A stretch of 64,000 bases of DNA from Caballeronia zhejiangensis (GCF_000698575.1 NZ_JFHD01000014.1:1-64000); one strand, 5' to 3'; shown: positions 10,725-19,910, numbered from the stretch's first letter. Translations and numbers: made by a program. The notes: a model not told the origin generated them from the sequence alone.

Positions 10725-12812
10725 ATGTCCGCTGGTCTGAACGCCGCGCAAAGCGAAGCCGTGCGCTATCTCGATGGTCCCTGTCTCGTGCTCGCCGGCG
10801 CGGGCAGCGGCAAGACGCGCGTCATCACGCAGAAGATCGCGCATCTGATCGAAGGGCGCGGCTTCGAGCCGAAGCACATCGCCGCGCTCACCTTCACGAA
10901 CAAGGCCGCGCTCGAAATGCGCGAGCGCACGGCCAAGCTCCTCGAAGGCAAGACGCTCACGACGCCCGGCAAGGAAGGCCGCAAGATTCCCGTCAATCAG
11001 TTGACGATTTGCACGTTCCACTCGCTCGGCGTGCAGATCATGCGGCAGGAAGCGGAACACGTCGGACTCAAGCCGCAGTTCTCGATCATGGATTCCGACG
11101 ATTGCTTCGGCATGGTTCAGGAACAGCTCGGCACGACGGACAAAGGCCTGATCCGCAAGATCCAGTCGATCATCTCGCTGTGGAAGAACGCGATGGTTTC
11201 GCCCGATCAGGCGTCCGTGCTCGCGAGCAACGAGGACGAGCATCAGGCGGCGATCGTCTATCGGAGTTACGCCGCGACGCTGCACGCGTATCAGGCGCTC
11301 GATTTCGACGATTTGATCCTGCGTCCCGCGCAGCTTTTCGCGGAGAACGAGCAGGTGCGCGACAAGTGGCAGAACCGCCTGCGCTATCTGCTGATCGACG
11401 AATATCAGGACACGAACGCGTGCCAGTATGAACTCGTGAAGCTGCTGGCCGGTCCGCGCGCCGCGTTCACGGCCGTCGGCGACGATGACCAGGCGATCTA
11501 CGGCTGGCGCGGCGCGACCATCGAAAATCTCGCGCAGCTCGGCAAGGATTTCCCGAAGCTGCATGTCATCAAGCTGGAGCAGAACTATCGCTCGACGGTG
11601 CGGATTCTGACGGCGGCGAACAACGTCATCGCCAACAATCCGAAGCTGTTCGAGAAGAAGCTCTGGTCCGAGCACGGCATGGGCGACACGATCACCGTCA
11701 CCGGCTGCAACGACGAAGAGCACGAGGCGGAATCCGTCGTGTTTCGCTTGTCGGCGCACAAGTTCGAGCGGCGCACGCAGTTTCGCGATTACGCGATTCT
11801 CTATCGCGGCAACTTTCAGGCGCGCATCTTCGAACAGGTGTTGCGGCGGGAGCGCATTCCTTATGTGCTCTCGGGCGGGCAATCGTTCTTCGACAAGGCC
11901 GAGATCAAGGATCTGATCGCGTATCTGCGGCTGATCGCCAATCCCGACGACGATCCCGCTTTCATCCGCGCGATCACCACGCCGCGACGCGGTGTCGGCA
12001 ACACGACGCTCGAAGCGCTCGGCGCATTCGCGGGCGCGGCGAAGGTGTCGCTGTTCGAGGCGGTGTTCATGGGCGGCATCGAGGCGCGTCTGTCGGCGCG
12101 GCAGGTCGAGCCGCTGCGCACGTTCTGCGAATGGATCCGGCGTCTGTCGGACCGCGCCGCGCGCGATCCCGCGACCGAAGTTCTCGACGACATGATGGAA
12201 GCCATCCACTACGAGTCGTATCTCTATGACGCGTACGACGAGCGCCAGGCGCAGTCGAAATGGCAGAACGTGCTCGAATTTCTCGAATGGCTGAAGCGCA
12301 AGGGCACGAAGCCGGAAGCCGCGCCGGGCGCGGAGCAGACCGGTTTCGACACCGCCGACGGTTTCGCCGATGAAGGCAAGAACCTGCTCGGCCTGATCCA
12401 GACCGTCGCGCTGATGTCGATGCTCGAAGGCAAGGAAGAAGACCCGGATGCAGTGCGCCTGTCGACGGTGCATGCGTCGAAGGGGCTGGAGTATCCACAC
12501 GTCTTTCTGGTGGGCGTCGAGGAAGGCATCATGCCGCATCGCGGCAGTTCGGACGACGACGCGCCCGTCGACGATTCGCGCATCGAGGAAGAGCGCCGGC
12601 TGATGTATGTCGCGATCACGCGGGCGCAGCGCAGTCTGCATCTGAACTGGTGCAAGAAGAGAAAGCGCGCGCGGGAGACGGTGGTGTGCGAGCCGTCGCG
12701 GTTCATCCCCGAGATGCTGCTCGACGATGCGCCGCCGCCGACGGCCGAAGAAGCGCCTTTGTCGCCGAAAGATCGCATGGCGATGCTCAAGGCGATGTTG
12801 CAGAAGACGTGA
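10725..12812 (+). CDS. rep: ATP-dependent DNA helicase Rep (UvrD/Rep SF1A family)
   Basis: A 695-residue 3'-5' superfamily 1 helicase that in E. coli helps forks pass protein roadblocks. Motif I is GAGSGKT (residues 25-31). Others visible are the Q-like N-terminus LNAAQSEAV, motif II DEYQDTN, motif III VGDDDQAIYGWRGA, motif IV LEQNYRS, motif V TVHASKGLEYPHVFLVG and motif VI EEERRLMYVAITRAQ. Length and alignment throughout follow E. coli Rep more closely than UvrD (for example LISLWKNAM-type region and MDYESWLYE-type region). Single gene ending in a strong terminator shared with the convergent cytochrome gene. Confidence 0.93.
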   Translation: MSAGLNAAQSEAVRYLDGPCLVLAGAGSGKTRVITQKIAHLIEGRGFEPKHIAALTFTNKAALEMRERTAKLLEGKTLTTPGKEGRKIPVNQLTICTFHSLGVQIMRQEAEHVGLKPQFSIMDSDDCFGMVQEQLGTTDKGLIRKIQSIISLWKNAMVSPDQASVLASNEDEHQAAIVYRSYAATLHAYQALDFDDLILRPAQLFAENEQVRDKWQNRLRYLLIDEYQDTNACQYELVKLLAGPRAAFTAVGDDDQAIYGWRGATIENLAQLGKDFPKLHVIKLEQNYRSTVRILTAANNVIANNPKLFEKKLWSEHGMGDTITVTGCNDEEHEAESVVFRLSAHKFERRTQFRDYAILYRGNFQARIFEQVLRRERIPYVLSGGQSFFDKAEIKDLIAYLRLIANPDDDPAFIRAITTPRRGVGNTTLEALGAFAGAAKVSLFEAVFMGGIEARLSARQVEPLRTFCEWIRRLSDRAARDPATEVLDDMMEAIHYESYLYDAYDERQAQSKWQNVLEFLEWLKRKGTKPEAAPGAEQTGFDTADGFADEGKNLLGLIQTVALMSMLEGKEEDPDAVRLSTVHASKGLEYPHVFLVGVEEGIMPHRGSSDDDAPVDDSRIEEERRLMYVAITRAQRSLHLNWCKKRKRARETVVCEPSRFIPEMLLDDAPPPTAEEAPLSPKDRMAMLKAMLQKT

Positions 12813-12833
12813 ACGGTTTGCCGTCTTGCTGAT

Positions 12834-12873
12834 GAAAAACCCCGCTCGCGCGGCCGCTCGCGCGGGGCTTTCG
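12834..12873 (+). terminator. Bidirectional intrinsic terminator after rep
   Basis: AAAAACCCCGC and GCGGGGCTTTCG flank a GC-rich loop and form a strong hairpin between the convergent rep and cytochrome c stops. There is an A-run on one side and T-rich sequence on the other, so it can serve both strands. Confidence 0.75.
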
Positions 12874-12874
12874 C

Positions 12875-13753
12875 TTACTTCGCCGCGTTCGCCATGTAAT
12901 CGACGGCGGCTTTCACATCTGCATCCGATGCGTTCGATCCGCCCTTTGGCGGCATCGCGCCCTTGCCGTGCAGCGCGTAGTTGTAGACGGTGTCCATCGG
13001 CTCTTTCAGGCGCGGCGCCCACGCGGCCTTGTCGCCGAACTTCGGCGCGCCGAGCACGCCCGCCGCGTGACACGCCTGACAGACCTGCTCGTAGAGCGCC
13101 TTGCCCGCCTGAGCGGCGTCGGCGCTTTGCGCGCCCGCGGCCGGCGCCGCCGCCGGCACCGATGCGAGCGCCGCGACCGCTGCGGCGGCCTGAGCATTTT
13201 CGTTCGAACTGGCTGCGGCGGGCGCTGCCGCGCTCGATGCAGCCGCGGCGCCCGATGCCGGTTGCGCCGGTTCCGCGAGCTTGCCGCCGCTGCCGTTCGC
13301 CATATAGACGACCGCGCGCGCGATTTCGAAGTCGGAGTAATCGTCGGGGCTGGTGCCGCCGCGCGCGGGCATGCCGCCCTTGCCGTTGAGCGCGTTGTGC
13401 AGCAGCGTGTCGTAACCTTCGCCGATGCGCGGGGCCCATGCGCCGGCATCGCCGAACTTGGGCGCGCCGGCGGTGCCTGTCGCGTGACAGGCCGAGCACA
13501 CGGCCTTGAAGACTTCCTCGCCGGACTTGTAGACGCGCGGCGCGTTGGCGTCGCGGACATCGACTTGTGCGGCGGGCGCGATGCGCGCGTTGACCGACTG
13601 CTCGATGTCCGTGCCGGCGCCGGTGCGCGTGGAATTGTTCACGTACACCGCGAGCAGGATGATGATGGCGACCGGGATGCCGAATCCCGCGATGACCGCG
13701 GCGATGAGTTGGCCGGGTGTCTTGATCGGGGCTCCGTGGGGTGCTTCGCTCAT
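12875..13753 (-). CDS. Membrane-anchored diheme cytochrome c (c5-like)
   Basis: A 292-residue electron-transfer protein. Residues about 17-37 (LIAAVIAGFGIPVAIIILLAV) form a single N-terminal membrane anchor, placing the rest in the periplasm. Two heme c sites are present, CSACH at residues 86-90 and CQACH near residue 225, each followed by the same pattern GAPKFGD..AWAPR and, further on, KGGMPARGG or KGAMPPKGG, with methionine as likely sixth ligand. The two domains arose by duplication and are joined by a long Ala/Pro-rich linker. Similar proteins donate electrons to terminal oxidases in beta-proteobacteria. No neighbouring oxidase genes help assign a partner. Confidence 0.93.
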   Translation of the reverse strand: MSEAPHGAPIKTPGQLIAAVIAGFGIPVAIIILLAVYVNNSTRTGAGTDIEQSVNARIAPAAQVDVRDANAPRVYKSGEEVFKAVCSACHATGTAGAPKFGDAGAWAPRIGEGYDTLLHNALNGKGGMPARGGTSPDDYSDFEIARAVVYMANGSGGKLAEPAQPASGAAAASSAAAPAAASSNENAQAAAAVAALASVPAAAPAAGAQSADAAQAGKALYEQVCQACHAAGVLGAPKFGDKAAWAPRLKEPMDTVYNYALHGKGAMPPKGGSNASDADVKAAVDYMANAAK

Positions 13754-14065
13754 GCTTGTCTCGTCTCCCGTTTTTTGGTGTGAGTCGGTTCAGTGACAGC
13801 GTGACAGCTACGGCAGTGCGCTAGGCGCGCCTTGGGGAAAGGCACGGTCGATTATAGACGGAACGCTTAACTGTCGGCGCGGGGTGGCCGGGGCGGCGAA
13901 GCGGGCGTTTACCCGAATCGTGTGATGCTTTGTGACTCGTTCCGCGCAGGGCGTCCGGTCCCGCACAATGGACGGCGTCACGGAAAACAGGTATCCTCTC
14001 GGATTCGCATGGGCCTTGCAGCCGTCTTACGGCGTGTGTAGTTCTTCCGCAAGCCCTTCTCCGAT
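13754..14065. other. Intergenic stretch between cytochrome c and tRNA-Arg
   Basis: About 310 bases with no convincing open frame on either strand. It should hold the divergent control regions of the cytochrome c gene (minus) and of the tRNA (plus). Apart from a possible tRNA promoter at 13969-13997 I see no marked repeat or hairpin. Confidence 0.6.
13969..13997 (+). promoter_or_regulatory. Candidate promoter for tRNA-Arg
   Basis: TGGACG (13969-13974), 17-base spacer, TATCCT (13992-13997): four of six matches in each sigma-70 element. A start near 14004 would give about 60 bases of 5' precursor before the tRNA. Weak evidence by pattern only. Confidence 0.35.
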
Positions 14066-14141
14066 GCGCCCGTAGCTCAATGGATAGAGTACTGCCCTCC
14101 GAAGGCAGGGGTTGCTGGTTCGATCCCAGCCGGGCGCGCCA
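14066..14141 (+). tRNA. tRNA-Arg (anticodon CCG)
   Basis: A 76-base cloverleaf. Acceptor GCGCCCG pairs with CGGGCGC at 14131-14137. The D-arm has GCTCAATGGATAGAGT. The anticodon stem CTGCC/GGCAG closes the loop CTCCGAA with anticodon CCG. The T-arm is CTGGTTCGATCCCAG, and G plus an encoded CCA follow. Reads CGG arginine codons. It stands alone, with no other tRNA next to it. Its 3' end shows no obvious integrated element. Confidence 0.97.
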
Positions 14142-14174
14142 AGCGTTTCCACTCGACAGCCGTCGCAGTCGAAA

Positions 14175-15185
14175 CTACTCGAGTCCGCCCTCGCGGTTCG
14201 CCGTCGTCGTCCCCCAACCAAACCCCATCCCCGCCAACCACCTCCTATAAGCCACCGCCATCCGATCGCACTTCTGATGCAACTCCGCATCGAGATCGAG
14301 CGGCAAGCGCTGCGGCCATTGCGACTCCACCACCGGCGTGTCCTGCATCAAAATCTCCATATTGAAGTCGTATAGCTCGCGATCGGAATGCGTCGAATCA
14401 TCCTCGTGAATCGAGACGAGCCACGCGCGCGTCTCTGTCTGCGTCACCGGCGACGCCGCCAGCATGATATGCAGCGCGCCCTGCCCGCCCGACGCCATCT
14501 TCGTCAGCTTCGCGATCAAAGGCCGCTTCACGCGATACACATAATCGATCATCGCGCCGCCGCCCTGCCCCGGCATTCCCGCCGGTTGCCAGTATCGGCA
14601 TTGCCGCGCTTCCAGACCTTCATCGCTCGCGACGACTTCGTAATCGGGCACTTCCGTATGCGTGTCCTCGCCCAGAATCCCCGCATGCACGAACGAGAAA
14701 TGCGCCATGTCCAGAAAATTCTCGACGACGCGCGGCGCCGACGACCTCACCGTCTGCGGCGCGAGATTGATGCGCCGGCCACCGGGAATCGCGGCTTCGG
14801 GAAAGAAATCGAGCGCATACGCAGGCTCGCCGAAACACATCCAGATAACGCCGTACTTCTCTTCGCAAACGAAAGTCGTCGCGCACGCGCGCTTCGACGG
14901 ACGCAATGAAGGATTCGACGGAATCCGCAAACACTGTCCTTCGATGTCGTAACTCCAGCCGTGATACGGACACACGATCTGATCGCGCATCACATGCCCG
15001 AGCGACAACTGCGCGCCCCGATGCGGACAGTAATCGCGCCACGCATGCGCCGCGCCGATGCTGTCCCGCCACACGACGATCCGCTCATCGGCCACGATGA
15101 ATCCGCGCGCGCCGCCTTCCGGCACGTCTTCGCTATTGCAAACGGGCAGCCATTCGGCAGCTAAAGAAATGGATTCGTCGCGCAT
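14175..15185 (-). CDS. Rieske [2Fe-2S] aromatic-ring-hydroxylating oxygenase, large-subunit type
   Basis: A 336-residue non-heme iron oxygenase of the VanA-like type. The Rieske domain uses Cys53/His55 (CPHRG) and Cys72/His75 (CPYHGW). The catalytic domain has ENFLDMAHFSFVHAG, where the two histidines and a later acidic residue bind mononuclear iron. Such enzymes hydroxylate or O-demethylate aromatic acids using electrons from a separate reductase. No reductase gene is adjacent, so electron supply must come from elsewhere. Substrate unknown. Converges on the tRNA, 33 bases away. Confidence 0.9.
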   Translation of the reverse strand: MRDESISLAAEWLPVCNSEDVPEGGARGFIVADERIVVWRDSIGAAHAWRDYCPHRGAQLSLGHVMRDQIVCPYHGWSYDIEGQCLRIPSNPSLRPSKRACATTFVCEEKYGVIWMCFGEPAYALDFFPEAAIPGGRRINLAPQTVRSSAPRVVENFLDMAHFSFVHAGILGEDTHTEVPDYEVVASDEGLEARQCRYWQPAGMPGQGGGAMIDYVYRVKRPLIAKLTKMASGGQGALHIMLAASPVTQTETRAWLVSIHEDDSTHSDRELYDFNMEILMQDTPVVESQWPQRLPLDLDAELHQKCDRMAVAYRRWLAGMGFGWGTTTANREGGLE

Positions 15186-15376
15186 CGCCGTGAATGAGAA
15201 ATGGACGTTCTTAAGCTGTTCTTACACGAAACACAGCGTCTTCGCAAAACGTTGCAAAATAGCGGATCGCTCGCTCGGTGCAACTCGATACCACTCCATT
15301 CAGCCGATGCCATGCGACGGGGCCGCAGTACTTGGCAGCAAGATAAAAGAAAGAAATCACCATCCAGGGGTTCAGT

Positions 15377-16471
15377 ATGGAGCAGGCGCATCAACCGGCA
15401 CGCCGGACTTATGCCTTCGCATGGTCCGAACACCGGAATCCGGAACGCGAGCAGGCCACGCTGCGGGTCTGGATGGGAGCGGTGGTTCTTCTGGCTTACG
15501 GCGTTTTCGCGTGGCTCCGCCCTTCACACGATGCCTTCCTGACCACGCGCCTCGTCGCGCTCTATGTGTCTTATGGGGCGATCACGCTTCTGATCGTCAG
15601 CCGCATGAGCGCGCCTTCTGTTGCGCGCCTGACCGTCACGACCATCGCCGATCAGACGATCCTCGGGCTCGCGCTCGCCGCGGGCGGCGCAACGGCGCTG
15701 CCGCTTCTCTGGGTGATGTTCTGGTTTCTGATCGGTTCGGGATGCCGATACGGCAAGCGCACGCTCGCCGTATCGTGCGCGACGGCGCTCATCATCGTCA
15801 CGGCGATGGCCGTCTGGCAGCCGTGGTGGCACGAGAATCTTCCCGCCGCGATCGGGCTCGCGCTGAGCGTACTCGGCGCATCGGTGTATCTGAGCGTGCT
15901 CGTCGATCGGCTCGGCAACGCGAATCGCGATCTAGCGCGTCAGGCATCGACCGATCCGCTCACGGGTCTGTCGAACCGGTACGCGCTGGAAAGAGTCGTC
16001 GATCGCGCGATGAACGCGCCCGAAGCCAATGGCGATCACGCCACCGCGCTCCTTCTGATCGATCTCGACGGCTTCAAGGAAGTGAACGATACCTACGGTC
16101 ACGCCGTCGGCGATCTGCTGCTGCAAGCCTTCGCGGACTCGCTCGCGAAGCGCATGCGCAAGTCGGACACCATCGCGCGTCTGGGCGGCGACGAGTTCGT
16201 CGTGCTCGCGCATCAGATGCGCGACCGCGACGCCGTGTTGTCGGTGGCCGACAACATCCATTCGGCGCTCGGCGAAATTACGTCGGTGCAGGAGCGGCCG
16301 GTGTCGGTATCGGCGAGCATCGGCGCATGCCTGCTTTCGAGCGCGGCGTCCGCGCATCAAACCGGCATGACCGCCGTGCTGCGCGCCGCCGACCGCGCGA
16401 TGTACCGCGCGAAAAGTCTCGGCGAAGGGAAAACGGTCTTCGCCGAGACGCGGGACTTCGAGATCAGCTAG
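15377..16471 (+). CDS. Membrane-bound diguanylate cyclase (GGDEF)
   Basis: A 364-residue inner-membrane protein. The first 180 residues hold about six hydrophobic segments (WMGAVVLLAYGVFAW, LLWVMFWFLIGSGC and others), probably a sensor module. A short coiled linker (LGNANRDLARQAS) leads into the GGDEF domain starting DPLTGLSNRYALE. The active-site GGDEF is intact at residues 270-274. An RKSD sequence exactly five residues before it matches the RxxD inhibitory site for product feedback. It should make cyclic di-GMP. Next to the flagellar genes (convergent with fliA, 6 bp gap), consistent with motile-sessile control, although that link is inferred. AGGGG before ATG. Confidence 0.94.
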   Translation: MEQAHQPARRTYAFAWSEHRNPEREQATLRVWMGAVVLLAYGVFAWLRPSHDAFLTTRLVALYVSYGAITLLIVSRMSAPSVARLTVTTIADQTILGLALAAGGATALPLLWVMFWFLIGSGCRYGKRTLAVSCATALIIVTAMAVWQPWWHENLPAAIGLALSVLGASVYLSVLVDRLGNANRDLARQASTDPLTGLSNRYALERVVDRAMNAPEANGDHATALLLIDLDGFKEVNDTYGHAVGDLLLQAFADSLAKRMRKSDTIARLGGDEFVVLAHQMRDRDAVLSVADNIHSALGEITSVQERPVSVSASIGACLLSSAASAHQTGMTAVLRAADRAMYRAKSLGEGKTVFAETRDFEIS

Positions 16472-16477
16472 GGAACG

Positions 16478-17209
16478 TCAGGCCTCGACGCTCGTCCACG
16501 CCTGCTCGCGCAGCTTCGTGCGCAGACGCGCGACCGCCTGGCTGTGCAACTGACACACGCGCGACTCGCTCACTTCCATCACCGCGCCGATTTCGCGCAG
16601 GTTCAGGCCGCGTTCGTAATAGAGGCTCATCAGGAGCTTCTCGCGCTCGGGCAGCTTGTCGATGGCTTCGATCAGCGCGCCGCGAAGGCTGTCGTCGAGC
16701 AGCGCGGACAGCGGATCCGAACGATCGACGCAATAGCGGTCGAGGAACGGCTCGTCGTCGGCGGAGCGATCGAAGTCTTCGTAATAGATCAGCTGGCTGC
16801 CGTGCAGGTCCTGAAGCATCGACTGATATTCGTCGAGCGGCATCTTCATGTGCTCGGCGATTTCCTGCTCGCTCGCCGCGCGGCCGAGGTTCTGCTCGAC
16901 CTTGTGCACCGCCGATTCCACTTCGCGCGACGTCTTGCGCATGCTGCGCGGCAGCCAGTCGTTCGCGCGGAGCTCATCCAGCATCGCGCCGCGGATGCGC
17001 TGGCTCGCATATGTTTCGAACTGCGCGCCCTGATCTTCCTTGTAGCGGCTCGCCGCGTCCAGCAGGCCGATCATGCCGGCCTGAATGAGATCGTCGAGAT
17101 CGACGCTCGCCGGCATCTTGGCGACGAGTTGGAGCCCCAGCCGTCGAACGAGCGGTGCGTATTTCGTCAGCACTTCCGACTGTGAGAGTTTGCCTTGGGC
17201 GTTATACAT
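16478..17209 (-). CDS. fliA: RNA polymerase sigma factor for flagellar operons (sigma-28)
   Basis: Directs transcription of late flagellar and chemotaxis genes. The product, 243 residues from ATG, begins MYNAQGKLSQSEVLTKYAPLVRRLGLQL and has region 2 (DLIQAGMIGLLDAASRY, FETYASQRIRGAMLDELR), region 3, and region 4 with the helix-turn-helix NLREIGAVMEVSESRVCQLHSQAV. A GTG three codons upstream could also start, but AGGTGA five to six bases before the ATG favours the ATG. Last gene of flhF-flhG-fliA, 18 bp after flhG. Confidence 0.97.
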   Translation of the reverse strand: MYNAQGKLSQSEVLTKYAPLVRRLGLQLVAKMPASVDLDDLIQAGMIGLLDAASRYKEDQGAQFETYASQRIRGAMLDELRANDWLPRSMRKTSREVESAVHKVEQNLGRAASEQEIAEHMKMPLDEYQSMLQDLHGSQLIYYEDFDRSADDEPFLDRYCVDRSDPLSALLDDSLRGALIEAIDKLPEREKLLMSLYYERGLNLREIGAVMEVSESRVCQLHSQAVARLRTKLREQAWTSVEA

Positions 17210-17227
17210 CTTGGTCACCTATCTTGA

Positions 17228-18145
17228 TCACATCGACGCCGTGCTGCTCAATGCAAAGTCGTGAAGCGCAGCCGCACGATGCGACGCCTCCCGCGCGCCC
17301 TGTACAGAGTCGCTAACCGGATTTCGCGCGTCGGCCTGGCCGCCCGCATCGCGCATATAAGGCGCGGGGCGCATCGGCCAGTGCAGGAGCTCCGCCGCGA
17401 TTGCGCGGTAGTCGCGCGCCGCGGCCGTGGCCGGGAACGCTTCGACTGCGCAGCGTGAGAGTTCCATCGCCCGAGCGACGCGCGCATCCTCGGACACATA
17501 TCCCGCCTGCACGAGCGACACGGCCAGATACCGGCTCGCGACGCCCGACAGGTTGTCGAACGCGACCGCCGCGTCGGCCGGGTTCTGCACGTGATTGACG
17601 AGCACGCGGAACTGGCCGATCGCATGGGCGTAGTGCAGTCGTTTCATGCACGCATACGCCTCGGTGATCGCCGACGCGGCTACCCGCGTCACAATAAGAA
17701 AGTCATGCGCCTGCGCCGCGAGCGTCGACAGCGCGCCGTGGCGATCGAGTTGCGCATCGATCAGCACGATGTCCGCCGGACCGTCGAGCAGCGCGCGGCA
17801 TTGCGCGGCATCGTGAACGATGCGTTCGTCGCGCGGCGCGGCCATCAGCGAGAAGCCGAACGGCGTGCGCTCGACGGCATCGCCGAGCATGCGCCGGCCC
17901 GACATCACCGAGGCGAGCGCGCCCGCGTCTTCGGTGCCCACGAGACGGCTCACCGATCCCGCGTTGCGGTGCTCGTCGATCACGAGCACGTCCTTGCCGT
18001 GGATGGAAAGCGCCGCGCCGAGATTCACCACCGCCGACGTGCATCCGATGCCCGCCGGTCCGCCCGCGATCGCCACCACGCGCGAACCGGCGCGCGTAAG
18101 GAGCCGTCGCAGGCCTTCCGCCTGGTCGAGCACGAACTTATCCAA
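17228..18145 (-). CDS. flhG: Flagellar-number regulator FlhG/FleN-like, degenerate P-loop
   Basis: A MinD/ParA-type protein that with FlhF controls flagellar number and placement. I choose the TTG start (product MDKFVLDQAEGLRRLL, 305 residues) because GAGGTG lies five bases upstream and this N-terminus is typical; an ATG four codons earlier is possible. The Rossmann core is recognisable (RVVAIAGGPAGIGCTSAVVNLGAAL, DVLVIDE, ADIVLIDAQ). The usual KGGxGKT is changed: both the signature lysine and the P-loop lysine are missing (Cys35 in the latter place). ATPase activity may therefore be altered. It overlaps the flhF stop by 8 bp. Confidence 0.88.
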   Translation of the reverse strand: MDKFVLDQAEGLRRLLTRAGSRVVAIAGGPAGIGCTSAVVNLGAALSIHGKDVLVIDEHRNAGSVSRLVGTEDAGALASVMSGRRMLGDAVERTPFGFSLMAAPRDERIVHDAAQCRALLDGPADIVLIDAQLDRHGALSTLAAQAHDFLIVTRVAASAITEAYACMKRLHYAHAIGQFRVLVNHVQNPADAAVAFDNLSGVASRYLAVSLVQAGYVSEDARVARAMELSRCAVEAFPATAAARDYRAIAAELLHWPMRPAPYMRDAGGQADARNPVSDSVQGAREASHRAAALHDFALSSTASM

Positions 18146-19910
18146 AGTGCACCTCATGCAGTTCGGTCGTGGCGCGCGCGGACAACGCGGACAGCAGCGC
18201 AGGCGTTTCTTCGTCTTGCGGCACGAAGGGCGAGTTGTCGCGCGGGATGCAGAACGCGCTCTTGATGAGAAACCGCTTGGTCGCGACGTACAGGTTCTCC
18301 GGCACTTTCTGACCGGTCGACACGTAATGCACCGGCAGCTTGTAGCGGATGACCGTATCGAGCACGCCGCCGAGATTCGTCGCTTCGTCGAGCTTGGTCA
18401 GGATGCAGCCCGCGAGCGGCGGCTGGTCCGCCGCGCTCTTGTAGGCCTGCACGACTTCGTTGAGCGTGTCGCCGTGGCTCGTCGCGTTGAGCAGCAGGAT
18501 GCGCTGCACCGGATGACCCGCGCCGCACAGCATCGCGATCTGATCCGAGACCATGCGATCGCGCTGGCTCATGCCGATCGTGTCGATCAGCACGATATGT
18601 TTGTTGCGGAGTTCCGAAAGCGCGAGTTGCAGGTCCGCGCCGTCTTTCACCGCGTGAACCGACACACCGAGAATCTTGCCGAAAATGCGCAGTTGCTCGT
18701 GCGCGCCGATACGGTAGCTGTCGGTCGTGAGCAGCGCGACCTTGCTTGCGCCGAAGCGCATCACGCAGCGCGCGGCGAGCTTGGCCGTCGTGGTCGTCTT
18801 GCCGACGCCAGTCGGGCCCATCAGTGCGAACACGCCGCCGCGTTCCATCAGCGCGTCTTCGCTGTCCATCACCGGAATGTTCGATTCGAGCACCTGCTGC
18901 ACCCACTCGAGCGCGCCTTCGACGCTCTCGAGTTCCGGCATGTTGTCCACCATCATGCGGACGAGCTGCGCCGAGAAACCGGCGGCGAACAAACGCTTCG
19001 TGAGCGCGCCACCCGTCGGGTTGCGGCGCTGGCGCTCGCCCCACATGAGACCGGAGAAGTGCTCTTCCATCATCGAGCGCATCGACGAAAGCTCGTTCAT
19101 CACCGTTTCGTTGACGACCTGCTCCATGCGCGTGCGGATCGCTTCGGTAACGACGGCCGCCGCGTTCGCGGGCAAGCCATCGAATGCGTGTTCCTTCGAT
19201 GCCGGCGCGGCGTTCGCCTCGGCTGCTTCGGCGTGCGGCGCGCTCGCGTTGATCTTCTGCGCGGCGCGGCGCGCGGCGATTTGCGCGGCTTCGCGTGCCC
19301 AGTCGGGCGTTTGGACCTTCGGCTCGACGGCGGCTTCCGCGCGCTTCGTTTGCTGACGCATGGCGTAGCGGGCCGAGTCCGCCGTCTTTTCGACGCGCGT
19401 CTCTTGCGCAGTCACCGGGACCGGCACGCCCATGCCGCGTGCGATCGCAGCCGACGCGGTCAGCGGACGGTTCGACGGCATCGACGCCTGCTGCGCGATG
19501 CGCTTCGCATGCTCGATCAGCCACGGATTGGAATCGGCCATCGTCGGCGGCGTGTCGTCTTCTGCGCGAGCTTCCGGCTCGGCGTGAAATTCATCGTCCG
19601 CATCGGTGTTCGCGCCGAAGACGGACGAGAACACATCGCCGCTCGCGTACGGATTCGCGGCCGGCTGCTTCGCCGGCATCGCGGCTGCAGCGGCGGCCAG
19701 CGCGGCGCGCGACGTGCCCGCCGAACGTGCTGCCTGTTCCTTCGCGGCGGGCGAGATCGACGCGATGTCGCTGTCCGCGACGCCGACGATCTCGACCGAG
19801 CCGTCATCGAGCGTGCGATTGGACAACACGATGGCATCGGGGCCGAGCGCTTCACGAACCTGGCGCAGTGCGTCGCGGCTGTTCGCGCCGATGAATTTAC
19901 GAATGTTCAA
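18138..19910 (-). CDS. flhF: Flagellar biosynthesis GTPase FlhF
   Basis: An SRP-type GTPase that places flagella. Homology points to a TTG start giving NIRKFIGANSRDALRQVREALGPDAIVLSNR right after the initiator (590 residues); the frame is open 16 codons further to 19958. After this conserved B-domain there is a long, low-conservation linker (about residues 70-330, Ala/Glu-rich). The NG domain follows with LMGPTGVGKTTTTAKLA (G1), DTIGMSQRD (G3) and TKLDEATNLGG (G4). All GTP-binding motifs are intact. First gene of the unit; flhA and flhB, which often precede it, are not here. Confidence 0.95.
   Translation of the reverse strand: MNIRKFIGANSRDALRQVREALGPDAIVLSNRTLDDGSVEIVGVADSDIASISPAAKEQAARSAGTSRAALAAAAAAMPAKQPAANPYASGDVFSSVFGANTDADDEFHAEPEARAEDDTPPTMADSNPWLIEHAKRIAQQASMPSNRPLTASAAIARGMGVPVPVTAQETRVEKTADSARYAMRQQTKRAEAAVEPKVQTPDWAREAAQIAARRAAQKINASAPHAEAAEANAAPASKEHAFDGLPANAAAVVTEAIRTRMEQVVNETVMNELSSMRSMMEEHFSGLMWGERQRRNPTGGALTKRLFAAGFSAQLVRMMVDNMPELESVEGALEWVQQVLESNIPVMDSEDALMERGGVFALMGPTGVGKTTTTAKLAARCVMRFGASKVALLTTDSYRIGAHEQLRIFGKILGVSVHAVKDGADLQLALSELRNKHIVLIDTIGMSQRDRMVSDQIAMLCGAGHPVQRILLLNATSHGDTLNEVVQAYKSAADQPPLAGCILTKLDEATNLGGVLDTVIRYKLPVHYVSTGQKVPENLYVATKRFLIKSAFCIPRDNSPFVPQDEETPALLSALSARATTELHEVHFG

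Noticed and set aside
10650..13499. 949-codon minus-strand frame across rep and the cytochrome gene
   Set aside because: Low-complexity Arg-rich translation antisense to rep and out of frame with the cytochrome gene; no recognisable domain.
14066..14141. tRNA-Arg as an integration site of a genomic island
   Set aside because: No integrase gene or repeated tRNA 3' end found in the neighbouring sequence.
14027..14290. 87-codon minus-strand frame over tRNA-Arg
   Set aside because: It is the complement of a complete cloverleaf; a common false ORF over tRNA genes.
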